Below, in pieces: positions 38,008 through 46,490 of a stretch of 64,000 nt of DNA. The notes under the pieces were generated by a model, which saw nothing but the letters and a program-made list of their open reading frames with translations, was not told the origin of the DNA and did not search any database. Numbering within the stretch: the first letter of the stretch is position 1; each line of letters opens with the position of its first letter. A program made the position numbers and the translations under genes. This DNA is from Paraburkholderia lacunae (GTDB lineage: Bacteria; Pseudomonadota; Gammaproteobacteria; Burkholderiales; Burkholderiaceae). The stretch is taken from assembly GCF_003353175.1 (NCBI RefSeq), contig NZ_QHKS01000027.1:33181-97180 (forward strand). The letters are read 5' to 3'.

Positions 38008-38811
38008 TCAAGCGCGCCGCTCCAGTTCGCGCAACATCCGCTGCACCGCGCGCGCGGTTTCGAGCGGCTTCTCCATCGGATACAGATGACTGCCTTCGAT
38101 CCATTCCACGTGACCGCCGGTCGCACGTCGGGTCGCATCGAGTCCGGCCTGGCGGATTTCCTTCGAATGCGTGCCGGCGATGAAACCGACCGGCACCGGC
38201 GCGCCGCGAGCGAGGCGCGAGCCGAGCGTATGCGGCAAGGTCCTGTAGATCTGGTATTCGGTGCGCCGGTCGAAGGCCAGCGAACGCGAGCCGTCGGGCG
38301 AGGATTGTGGAATGCCGAAGTCGATGTAGTCGGACAGCATCCGTTCGTCCCAGCGCGCGAACGCCGGCTTCGAATGAAAATGTCTCCACGCCTCGTCGCG
38401 GCTGGCCCAGTGGGTGCGGCGCGTACGCGTGGCCGCCGCCGGCGAGAGCCGCTCGTCGAGCCCGGTCCATTGGGACACGCGCAACATGCTGCTGCGCCAG
38501 CCGGCGATCACCGGCGAATCCAGCATCACCACACCCCTCACCCATTGCGGCTTTTTCAGCGCGGCCATCAACGATAGATATCCACCGAGCGAATGGCCGA
38601 CCAGCCACACCGGCTGCTCGTAAGAACGGCCGACATCGTCGAGCAGCTGCTCGACCAGATGCGGCCAGTCCTGGGTAACCGGATACCGCGCGTCATGACC
38701 GATACGCTCGATAGAGCGAAGCTCGTAGTCGTCCGCGAGTTCGGCGAAGATGGTCCGGTACGTCGATGCAGGAAAACCGTTCGCGTGCGAGAAGTGGATG
38801 ATGTTTTTCAA
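38008..38811 (-). CDS. Alpha/beta hydrolase
   Basis: 267-residue alpha/beta-hydrolase with the nucleophile elbow VGHSLGGYLS (Ser74), oxyanion region HFSHANGFPASTY and a C-terminal catalytic His in EGSHLYPMEKP. GRSYEQPVWLVGHSLGG and LMAALKKPQWVRGVVMLDSP are typical of the group. The substrate is not identifiable. It is encoded after comEC. Confidence 0.87.
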   Translation of the reverse strand: MKNIIHFSHANGFPASTYRTIFAELADDYELRSIERIGHDARYPVTQDWPHLVEQLLDDVGRSYEQPVWLVGHSLGGYLSLMAALKKPQWVRGVVMLDSPVIAGWRSSMLRVSQWTGLDERLSPAAATRTRRTHWASRDEAWRHFHSKPAFARWDERMLSDYIDFGIPQSSPDGSRSLAFDRRTEYQIYRTLPHTLGSRLARGAPVPVGFIAGTHSKEIRQAGLDATRRATGGHVEWIEGSHLYPMEKPLETARAVQRMLRELERRA

Positions 38812-38940
38812 CTGCGGCGATCTCCGTTCTAATTTGCGCGCAGGCCGCGGGCCCTGCGGCGCGTTGCTGCTTCTTGTTACTGCTTCTTATCTGTCTTTTG
38901 TCTGTCCGCCCGGCGACGCGGGACGTCCCTCGGCAGTCCG

Positions 38941-41655
38941 TCAACGATCCATCCAGTAGCGGCGCCGCGTGTCCCGATAGCGCTCGAGCGTGAGCGCGGC
39001 CCCATTCGGTTGCGGGACGGCGTTCGGCACGGCGCCGGAATCGACATCCGGATTGATGCCCGGGTCGATGCCAGGGACAACGTCGATCCGCACCGCGCCG
39101 TCCGTGTCGCTGCGCGCGAGTTCGATATGCCGCGCCTTGTAACGCTCGAACACACCCGCGTTCGGATGATGAAAACGGTTGCGATAGCCTACCTGAAATA
39201 GTGCGACCAGCGGGTCGATTGAGTCGAGGAACGGTTCGGTCGACGAGGTCTTGCTGCCGTGATGCGGCACCACCAGCACCTGAGCGCGCAACGCGCCGCG
39301 ATCGCGCGCGAGCAGCGTGCGTTCGGCCGGTGCTTCGAGGTCCGCCGCCAGCAAAGCGCTCATACGGCGCGCATCCGTTTGAACGCCCGCGTCCGACGCG
39401 CTCGCGGCAGGATGCAAGGTGCTCACGCGCAATACACAGCAATGCGCGTTCGGTTTGCCTTGCAGCGGCCCGGCATCCGGCCAGAGCATCGCGAACTCGA
39501 CGCCGTCCCACTGCCAGCGCTGCCCCGCCGCGCAGGGCAACGTATCCGCACCGCGCTGCCGCGCTCTACGCCACAGCGCATTCGCCGGCGCCAATGCCGC
39601 CAGCAGTTGCCGCACCTCGATCGCGTCCAGCACGGCCGGCGCGCCGCCCGAATGATCGGAATCGGAGTGGCTAATGACGAGCGTATCGAGCGCCGTGACG
39701 CCGTGAGCCTGCAAGAACGGCACGACGACGCGCTCGCCCGCATGCGTCGATTCCGGCCCCGGTCCCGCATCGAACAGCAGTGCGTGATGCGTCGTCTCGA
39801 CCAGCACCGAGGTTCCTTGACCGACATCCAGCGCGGTCAGGCGGAAGCTGCCGTGCGGCGGCCCGGACGGCGCCGGCATCAGCAACGGCAACCAGGTCAG
39901 CGGCGCGGCCCAGCGTAGCGGCCAGCCGCGCGGCGCGAGACACCAGAGCACACCGATGCCAGCCGTGGCCAGCGCCCACGCATCCGGTTGCGGCAGACGC
40001 CAGAGCGTCCATGCAGGACCCGACAGCGTCCGCAGGCCCGCGGCCAGCAGTTCAAGCAAGGCGTGCGCCGCCTGGAACGCGTAGCCGTCGAGCGGCGCGG
40101 GCAGCGCGACACCGGCCAGCACGGCCGGCGTGACCAGCAGACTCACCCACGGAATCGCGAAGGCGTTGGCGAGCGGGCCGATTAGCGGAATCTGCATGAA
40201 CCAGTAGACGGTGAGCGGCGCGAGCGCAATCGTCACCGCGAACTGCACATGCGCGGCGCTGCGCAGACGTTCGACAAAGGCGCGCACCCGACGGCGCAAA
40301 GCGGAGAGCAAGCGCGTGAGCCGGGATATCTCGCCGCCCTCCCCATCTTCCTCGCGATCCTGCGCAGGGTCCTGCACGCGGGGCCGCCCCGACATCGCGA
40401 ACAGAATCGCCGCCACCGCGCAGAACGACAGCCAGAATCCCGCCGACACCACCGCCCAGGGATCGATCAGCAACACGAGCCCCAACGCCCACGCGAGCAC
40501 GGCGGACCGCGCGATATTGCGCCCGCTGACAAACGCAAGCGCGACCACGCCCGCCATCCACAACGCCCGCTGCGCCGGCACGTTGAAACCGGCCAGCGCG
40601 GCGTGCAAGCCGGCGAACAACGCGCCGCCCGTCACCGCGACGATCTGCGCGGGCAACCGCAATGGCCAGTTGCGGCCGACGAATCCGGAGCGCCGCCACC
40701 ACGCCCCGGCGAGCCAACCCGCAAGCCCTGCGACAAAACCGATATGCAGCCCCGAAATCGCCACCAAATGGCTCGTGCCCGTGCCCCGCATCAGCAGCCA
40801 GTCCGCCTCGCTGACTTCATCCTGCGCGCCGATCGCCAGCGCCACCACGATCCCGCGATGTGGCGCTTCGGCAAGCACCGTGTCGATCCGCGCGCGCAGC
40901 GCGGCGCGCCAGCGATCGAAGGCGACGCCCACGCCGCGCGCGTTGCCCGGCAAACGGACGGCGGCAGCGGGTGCGCTGACATAGCCGGTAGCGCGCACAT
41001 TACGCGCGAGCAGGTTGGCTTCGGCATCGCGAACGCCGAAATTCGCATTGCCATGGGGCCGTTTGAGCCGCACCGCCAATTGCCAGCGCGCGCCGGGCTC
41101 GAGCAACGGCGGCGGCGCATCCCGAGCAATCCACGTCAGCTGAATCACACGCGGAAAAGCAGCGATCGGCGCGTCGGCCGATTCGACCTCGAACAGAAAG
41201 CGCGCGCCCTTTGCGTCGACTGCCGGAAGGCCCTTGATGCTGCCGACCACGTCGACATCGCGCCCTTCCCAGGCGCTCGGCAGGCTCACGGCGAGCCGCG
41301 TTTGCGCGCGCCAGGCCGCATAGCCGAAGCCCACGCAAATGGCCGCAATCCACAGCGCGCTCCAGCCGAGCCGTGAGCGTATTGGTGCAGCGAGACCTGT
41401 GCTGATGCCTGTGCCAGGAGCTATGCCTGAAAGCACGCCGAAAAGTGCGCCGAACCGGCCACGCCGATCGAGTGCCCCTGCGGCCGAGCGGTCGTCCGCT
41501 TCGACGGAATGAACACCGCGCAACGCCCACACCGCGACACCGCTCGCCACGCATGCGGCCAGAGCCAACGCGCCCCACGCACCCCGCCCCGGCAATGCTG
41601 CCTGCTGCTGCAAGGCGACCACGCCCAACGCAAATCCGCACCACCATGCCCGCAT
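38941..41655 (-). CDS. comEC: ComEC/Rec2 DNA internalisation protein
   Basis: Membrane channel for single-stranded DNA in natural transformation. The 904 residues show several N-terminal hydrophobic segments, the ComEC_N block, the competence domain (LLMRGTGTSHLVAISGLHIG, many membrane helices at about 290-590), and a C-terminal metallo-beta-lactamase domain with SHSDSDHSGG near residue 665 and VLVVPHHGSKTSS. A Pro/Asp/Ile repeat-like tract (PGIDPGINPDVDSGAVPNAV) lies near the C terminus. Whether this strain is competent is not shown. Confidence 0.93.
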   Translation of the reverse strand: MRAWWCGFALGVVALQQQAALPGRGAWGALALAACVASGVAVWALRGVHSVEADDRSAAGALDRRGRFGALFGVLSGIAPGTGISTGLAAPIRSRLGWSALWIAAICVGFGYAAWRAQTRLAVSLPSAWEGRDVDVVGSIKGLPAVDAKGARFLFEVESADAPIAAFPRVIQLTWIARDAPPPLLEPGARWQLAVRLKRPHGNANFGVRDAEANLLARNVRATGYVSAPAAAVRLPGNARGVGVAFDRWRAALRARIDTVLAEAPHRGIVVALAIGAQDEVSEADWLLMRGTGTSHLVAISGLHIGFVAGLAGWLAGAWWRRSGFVGRNWPLRLPAQIVAVTGGALFAGLHAALAGFNVPAQRALWMAGVVALAFVSGRNIARSAVLAWALGLVLLIDPWAVVSAGFWLSFCAVAAILFAMSGRPRVQDPAQDREEDGEGGEISRLTRLLSALRRRVRAFVERLRSAAHVQFAVTIALAPLTVYWFMQIPLIGPLANAFAIPWVSLLVTPAVLAGVALPAPLDGYAFQAAHALLELLAAGLRTLSGPAWTLWRLPQPDAWALATAGIGVLWCLAPRGWPLRWAAPLTWLPLLMPAPSGPPHGSFRLTALDVGQGTSVLVETTHHALLFDAGPGPESTHAGERVVVPFLQAHGVTALDTLVISHSDSDHSGGAPAVLDAIEVRQLLAALAPANALWRRARQRGADTLPCAAGQRWQWDGVEFAMLWPDAGPLQGKPNAHCCVLRVSTLHPAASASDAGVQTDARRMSALLAADLEAPAERTLLARDRGALRAQVLVVPHHGSKTSSTEPFLDSIDPLVALFQVGYRNRFHHPNAGVFERYKARHIELARSDTDGAVRIDVVPGIDPGINPDVDSGAVPNAVPQPNGAALTLERYRDTRRRYWMDR

Positions 41656-41767
41656 TCGTCCTCCGCTCGACCGGCGCCGGACGATGCAACGCTCACCGCG
41701 CAGGTAGCAGCAGGCCCGCCGGGCGCGTGTTCCGCCCGACGCGAACCACTTGAACCATCAAGTTTGA

Positions 41768-42556
41768 TTATGCAGAGGAAAGTGCGAGCCGCGGCAGCGC
41801 GGCGAGCGCGTTAGCCGTTGTGCCTAGGGCGGCTTCGTCGGCGGTCATGCGGCGCAGTTGCGCGAGGCCCGCGCCGATGGCCGGAATCTGATCCGGCGTG
41901 TTGCGCTGCCTGTACAACCAGGAAGGTGCGATGTCGGGTGCGTCGGTTTCGACGACCAGTGCGTCGAACGGCAATTGCTCGGCCAGACGCCGGATTTGCC
42001 GCGCCCGTTCGAAGGTCAGATTGCCGCCGAAACCCAGATGCAGGCCCTGGTCGATATACGCCTGAGCCTGCTGGAAACTGCCGTTGAAAGCGTGCGCAAT
42101 GCCGCGATGAATCTGGTGCCGGCGCAGCCCCTTGAGCACCTGGTCCTGCGATTTGCGTACGTGGCAAATCACCGGCAGATCGAATTCGCGAGCGAGTTGC
42201 AATTGACCGTTGTAGAAGAACTGCTGGCGCGCATCGTCGAGGCCCGGCACGAAGTAATCGAGACCGATCTCGCCGATGCCGACGAACAGCGGATCGTCGA
42301 GGCTCGCTTCGATTTCCATCCGCAGCAGTTCGAGATCGCGCTCCTGCGCGCCCGGCGTGTAGAGTGGATGAATGCCGAGCGCATACGCGCCGCCGTCGGT
42401 CCGGTGCGCGAGCTCACGCACTGCGGTGAAGTTCTCACGGCCGATCGCCGGAATCACGATGCGCCCCACCCCGGCGCGGCGCGCAGCCGCCGCGACCGCG
42501 TCGCGGTCGGCGTCGAATTCCGACGCGTCGAGATGGCAGTGCGTATCGATCCACAT
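41768..42556 (-). CDS. TatD-family metal-dependent hydrolase
   Basis: 262-residue TIM-barrel hydrolase with the N-terminal metal motif MWIDTHCHLD and downstream GIGEIGLDYF, VICHVRKSQDQVL, AHAFNGSFQQAQAYI and VVETDAPDIAPSW. Members are 3'-5' DNA/RNA exonucleases (TatD, YcfH, YjjV). The start at MWIDTHCH has GAGG six bases before it. It follows the lolC-lolD pair after a gap carrying a hexanucleotide repeat. Confidence 0.93.
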   Translation of the reverse strand: MWIDTHCHLDASEFDADRDAVAAAARRAGVGRIVIPAIGRENFTAVRELAHRTDGGAYALGIHPLYTPGAQERDLELLRMEIEASLDDPLFVGIGEIGLDYFVPGLDDARQQFFYNGQLQLAREFDLPVICHVRKSQDQVLKGLRRHQIHRGIAHAFNGSFQQAQAYIDQGLHLGFGGNLTFERARQIRRLAEQLPFDALVVETDAPDIAPSWLYRQRNTPDQIPAIGAGLAQLRRMTADEAALGTTANALAALPRLALSSA

Positions 42557-42600
42557 GGCGCGCCTCGTTAGCGGCAGGGTTTCGCGGGGGTTCAACCTTA

Positions 42601-42642
42601 GCTTCGGCTTCGGCTTCGGCTTCGGCTTCGGCTTCGGCTTCG
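42601..42642. repeat. Hexanucleotide tandem repeat, seven copies
   Basis: GCTTCG is repeated seven times without error, followed by GCGTCG. It lies in the 110-base gap between lolD and tatD. Perfect short repeats of this kind are prone to slipped-strand change of copy number. Confidence 0.95.
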
Positions 42643-42666
42643 GCGTCGCGCGGCGCGGCGCAGTGA

Positions 42667-43416
42667 TTACACCGGCACCGGCGGCTCTTCGTGCAGCACG
42701 CCGTCGCGCAGCCGCATGATCCGGTCGCAGCGGCCGGCCAGTTCAGGATCGTGCGTGACGATCACGAAACTGGTTTCGAGCGTCTGCGACAGTTCGAGCA
42801 TCAAGTTGAACACGGTGTCCGCGGTGCCGCCGTCGAGATTGCCGGTCGGTTCGTCGGCCAGTACGCAGGCCGGTTTGGTGACGAGCGCCCGGGCAATCGC
42901 CACACGCTGACGTTCACCGCCCGACAACTCGCCCGGGCGATGCTTCGCCCGATGCCCCATGCCGACGCGCTCCAGCACCTCGAGCGCCTGGCGCCGCGCG
43001 GCTTCGGTCGTCATGCGGCGAATCCGCAGCGGCATCGCGACGTTGTCGAGCGCCGAAAACTCCGGCAACAGATGGTGGAACTGATACACGAAACCGAGCG
43101 CGCGATTGCGCAAATCGTTGCGTTCGCGCTCGGAGAGCTTCGTAAACGGCTTGCCCATCACGGAGACATGACCCGCGCTCGGATCGTCGAGGCCGCCGAG
43201 CACGTGCAGCAGCGTGCTCTTGCCGGAACCCGACGCGCCGACGATCGCCAGCTTTTCGCCGCGCCGCACGCTCAATTGCGTGTTGTTGAGCACCTGTACG
43301 TTGAGGCCGCCCTGCACGAACGACTTCGAAATACCGGTCGCTTCCAGCACGTAGGGATGCAGCGCCGTCTCGTTGGACATGTTGGGCCTGGTCAGGGTGG
43401 CGGAAAGGTCATTCAT
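42667..43416 (-). CDS. lolD: Lipoprotein-releasing ABC transporter ATP-binding protein LolD
   Basis: ATPase of the LolCDE complex that extracts lipoproteins from the inner membrane for transfer to LolA. Walker A GASGSGKST is at 60-68, the signature LSGGERQRVAIARAL follows, and Walker B is VLADEPTGNLDG. The start MNDLSATLTRP has GGAGG before it and overlaps the end of the permease gene by eight bases; a second ATG twelve codons later has a weaker site. The product has 249 residues. Confidence 0.95.
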   Translation of the reverse strand: MNDLSATLTRPNMSNETALHPYVLEATGISKSFVQGGLNVQVLNNTQLSVRRGEKLAIVGASGSGKSTLLHVLGGLDDPSAGHVSVMGKPFTKLSERERNDLRNRALGFVYQFHHLLPEFSALDNVAMPLRIRRMTTEAARRQALEVLERVGMGHRAKHRPGELSGGERQRVAIARALVTKPACVLADEPTGNLDGGTADTVFNLMLELSQTLETSFVIVTHDPELAGRCDRIMRLRDGVLHEEPPVPV

Positions 43417-44662
43417 AGCGCAGCGCCTCCGCCGGACGGACCTTCGCACCGCGCCAGCTCGGATAAAGCGTCGCCAGAGCGGACAACGCGAACGCAATGA
43501 GGCCGATTCGCGCGACGTCCGAGGGAACCAGTTCGGACGGCAATTCGCTGATGAAATACACCGACGGCGGCAGGAACTGCACGCCGAGCAGATGCTCGAT
43601 CATCGGCACGAGCCACGGAATGCTCCACGCGATCAGGCAGCCTAGCGCTACGCCGGTGGCCGTGCCGATAAAGCCGATCGTCACGCCCTGCACGACGAAA
43701 ATCTTCATGATCGAGCCGGGCTGCGCGCCGAGCGTGCGCAGGATCGCGATATCGGCCTGCTTGTTGGTCACCGTCATCACCAGCGACGACACCAGATTGA
43801 ATGCCGCCACCGCGATGATCAGCGTCAGGATGATGAACATCATGCGTTTTTCGATCTGCACCGCCGAGAACCAGGTCTTGTTCTGCTGCGTCCAGTCGCG
43901 GATGTACAGGTCGCCCGACAAGGTACGCGCCAGTTGATGCGCGACCTCTGGCGCCCGCTGCATGTCCGTCAGGCGTAAGCGCACGCCGGTCGGTGCGGGC
44001 AGACGGAACAGCGCCTGCGCGTCCTTGATGTTGATCAGCGCGAGCGTGCTGTCATATTCGTAATGCCCCGACTCGAAAATGCCCACCACGGTGAACTGCT
44101 TCAGCCGCGGCAGCATGCCGGCCGGCGTGATGGTGCCTTCGGGCGCGACCAGCGTGATCTTGTCGCTGACTGTCACGCCGAGGTTGGTGGCGAGATCCGC
44201 GCCGAGCACGATGCCGAACTCGCCCGGCACGAGGTCGGTCAGCTTGCCGCCCTTCATTTCCTTGCCGATGTCGGATACCTGCGGCTCGAGCGTCGGCTCG
44301 ACGCCGCGCAGCGCCACCCCGCTCACCGCGTCCTGGCGCGTGAGCAGCGCCTGCGCCTCGACGTACGGCGCCGCGCCGATCACTTCCTTGTTCTGCCTGG
44401 CTTCCTGCGCGGTCAATTGCCAGTTGGGCATCGAACCCGTCGGCGAAAACACTTCGACATGCGCCAGCACCGACAGCATCCGGTCGCGCACCTCTTTCTG
44501 GAAGCCGTTCATTACAGACAACACGACGATCAGCGCCGCGACGCCGAGCGCGATGCCCGACATCGACACCAGCGCGATGAACGAAATGAAGCCGTTGCCG
44601 GTCGTGCGTTTGCCGGCGCGGGTGTAGCGCCAGCCTATCTGCCATTCGTAGGGAAATTTCAA
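43409..44662 (-). CDS. lolC: Lipoprotein-releasing ABC transporter permease LolC/LolE
   Basis: Permease of LolCDE: one N-terminal membrane helix (ISFIALVSMSGIALGVAALI), a large MacB-type periplasmic domain, then three C-terminal helices (MFIILTLIIAVAAFNLVSSL onward). It is about 417 residues. I set the start at TTG before KFPYEWQIGWRYTRAGKRT because AAGGA stands at the right distance; the open frame continues upstream without conserved sequence. Only one permease is present, so it probably forms a homodimer, as in LolF-type systems. Confidence 0.93.
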   Translation of the reverse strand: MKFPYEWQIGWRYTRAGKRTTGNGFISFIALVSMSGIALGVAALIVVLSVMNGFQKEVRDRMLSVLAHVEVFSPTGSMPNWQLTAQEARQNKEVIGAAPYVEAQALLTRQDAVSGVALRGVEPTLEPQVSDIGKEMKGGKLTDLVPGEFGIVLGADLATNLGVTVSDKITLVAPEGTITPAGMLPRLKQFTVVGIFESGHYEYDSTLALINIKDAQALFRLPAPTGVRLRLTDMQRAPEVAHQLARTLSGDLYIRDWTQQNKTWFSAVQIEKRMMFIILTLIIAVAAFNLVSSLVMTVTNKQADIAILRTLGAQPGSIMKIFVVQGVTIGFIGTATGVALGCLIAWSIPWLVPMIEHLLGVQFLPPSVYFISELPSELVPSDVARIGLIAFALSALATLYPSWRGAKVRPAEALRYE

Positions 44663-44959
44663 GCGAATCCTTTTCTGCGTTCTTCGGCCTTTGTACTGCG
44701 CATGAAGGCGGCTAGCCGCATAAGCGGCGCCGGTCATGCGGCCCGAGCGTCGTGATCGTTGGTGTCACGGCAGCGCCGATGGTTCCGGTATGACGCTCCG
44801 GCCCCGCCGGCGAGGCCCACGCCGCCGGGGCCGCCAAGGTTGCCCGCGCTGCTGCTGCCGTCAATCAAGCGCGAAGTTTGCCATACAATGCCGCGGCTTC
44901 GCGCAAAGGCCTTCCGCACAGGGCTCGCGGCGCAACGCGAGGCACCTGGCGCAAGCCCG

Positions 44960-45205
44960 CTAACGCAGGTTGTAGCGGCTGCGCAGATCGTTGATGATGC
45001 GCGCCGCCGCGCTGACGGCGACGTCGCGCACGTCGGCGTCCTTGCGGTCGCGATGCAGGTGCGTGATGTCCCAGTTGCAGCCTTCCTCGTCTTCGACGGT
45101 CTCGTGGAACCCGGTCGGGATCCAGCCGGCCGTCTCCGGGTTGGCGTCGAGCGCACTCACGACAAGCTCGAGCAACTCCCGCTCGGTTTTCAGTTCACGC
45201 GACAT
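44960..45205 (-). CDS. Conserved small protein of unknown function
   Basis: 81 residues, soluble, acidic N terminus (MSRELKTERELLELVVSAL), then an Asn/Asp/Gly-rich middle (GFHETVEDEEGCNWDITHLH) and a C-terminal basic helix (AARIINDLRSRYNLR). GGAG stands about seven bases before the ATG. The frame upstream is open but only by composition. I recognise no domain; it lies between the lolC permease and a divergent phosphoglycerate-mutase-related gene. Confidence 0.72.
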   Translation of the reverse strand: MSRELKTERELLELVVSALDANPETAGWIPTGFHETVEDEEGCNWDITHLHRDRKDADVRDVAVSAAARIINDLRSRYNLR

Positions 45206-45337
45206 GTCGGTCTCCCTCGTCATGGGCGCGGTGCCGCCGCGCGCGGCTGCTGCCATCGGCGGGACGTGGATGCGGCGCCCGGAATCCGCCGATATGGTCG
45301 GAATACTCGCACTCTTTGCCCTACAATGCGCAGCATC

Positions 45338-46462
45338 ATGCGCGCCAACCGTCTTCATCTTCTTCTCCCCTTCGCGCTGCCCGCCGCAGCCGACGCCTCC
45401 ACCGCACTGCACGACATCCGGAGTCCGGCCCTCGACCGGCTGATCGCCCGCGCGACGCTGGTCGAACGGGTGGTCGGCGAGGATTTTCAGCGCACGCTGC
45501 CGCACGAGCGCTGGGTAGCCCGCCAGTTCGGCGCGCTGCCGGGCGGCGCGGCGGCCGACGACGAAGCACCGCTCGCGCCGTACATGCTGCGCGCCGACGG
45601 CGGCGAACCCGGCAACGCAACGTGGGCGTGCGTGCAGCCGGTGCACGTGCGCATCGCGCATGATCATCTGGTGCTGATCGATCCGGCCTCGCTGGAACTC
45701 TCCGACGAGGAAGCCAGCGCGCTGCTGGCGGTCGCCCGGCCGTTGATCGAGGAGCTCGGCGTGCGCATCGAAGCGCCGAGGCCCGCGCGCTGGTATTTGT
45801 CGGGCGCAGGCTTCGGCACGCTGGCGGGCGCCTCGCCGTTGCGTGCCAGCGGGCGCAACATCGAAATCTGGCTGCCGCACGAGGCGCATTCCGGCGAGCG
45901 CTCGCGCGCGTGGATGAAGCTGCAAAACGAAGTGCAAATGGCGTGGTTCGAGCATCCGGTGAACGAGGCGCGCGAGGCGCGCGGCCTGCCGGCCGTCAAC
46001 TCGATCTGGTTTCACGCGCAAGGCGCGGCGCAACCGGTAACCAGCCCGTTCGCGCGAGTATTCTCCGACGCGGCGGCCACACGCGGCCTGGCCCTGACCG
46101 CCGGGGTCGAGACCGGCACGCCGCCGGCCTCCTTCGGGGCGCTCGCCGCTGCGCCCGGCAGCGCAAACACGACAAACACCGCAAACACGCATGCCTACGT
46201 ACGCGGCGCAGCCACGCTGGTCGAACTCGATCCGTTCTCCGCGCCCTACATCGAGCAGGACTGGGCGCGCTGGAACGACGCCTTCGCCGCGTTGCAAAGC
46301 GACTGGTTCGAACCGGCGCTGGATGCATTGCAAACGGGCCGGCTCGGCGAACTGGACCTGACGCTGTGCGGCGACACCGGCTCCGTGACGCTGTCGATCA
46401 CGCGCGGCGACCTGCGCAAATTCTGGCGGCGACGCGTGCTCGCCTCGCTCTTCATCGAATGA
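45338..46462 (+). CDS. Phosphoglycerate-mutase-related protein upstream of recJ
   Basis: 374 residues. The start MRANRLHLLLPFALP is one of two adjacent ATGs (the other is four codons upstream). The protein resembles the COG4255 group annotated as regulatory or phosphoglycerate-mutase-like proteins found in front of recJ in beta-proteobacteria. Conserved-looking blocks are HDIRSPALDRLIARATL, ARWYLSGAGFGTLAGASPL and NSIWFHAQGA. No catalytic residues can be assigned, so function remains open. Confidence 0.75.
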   Translation: MRANRLHLLLPFALPAAADASTALHDIRSPALDRLIARATLVERVVGEDFQRTLPHERWVARQFGALPGGAAADDEAPLAPYMLRADGGEPGNATWACVQPVHVRIAHDHLVLIDPASLELSDEEASALLAVARPLIEELGVRIEAPRPARWYLSGAGFGTLAGASPLRASGRNIEIWLPHEAHSGERSRAWMKLQNEVQMAWFEHPVNEAREARGLPAVNSIWFHAQGAAQPVTSPFARVFSDAAATRGLALTAGVETGTPPASFGALAAAPGSANTTNTANTHAYVRGAATLVELDPFSAPYIEQDWARWNDAFAALQSDWFEPALDALQTGRLGELDLTLCGDTGSVTLSITRGDLRKFWRRRVLASLFIE

Positions 46463-46490
46463 TTTACCGCCTGCTCAACGGCCTTTCCGA

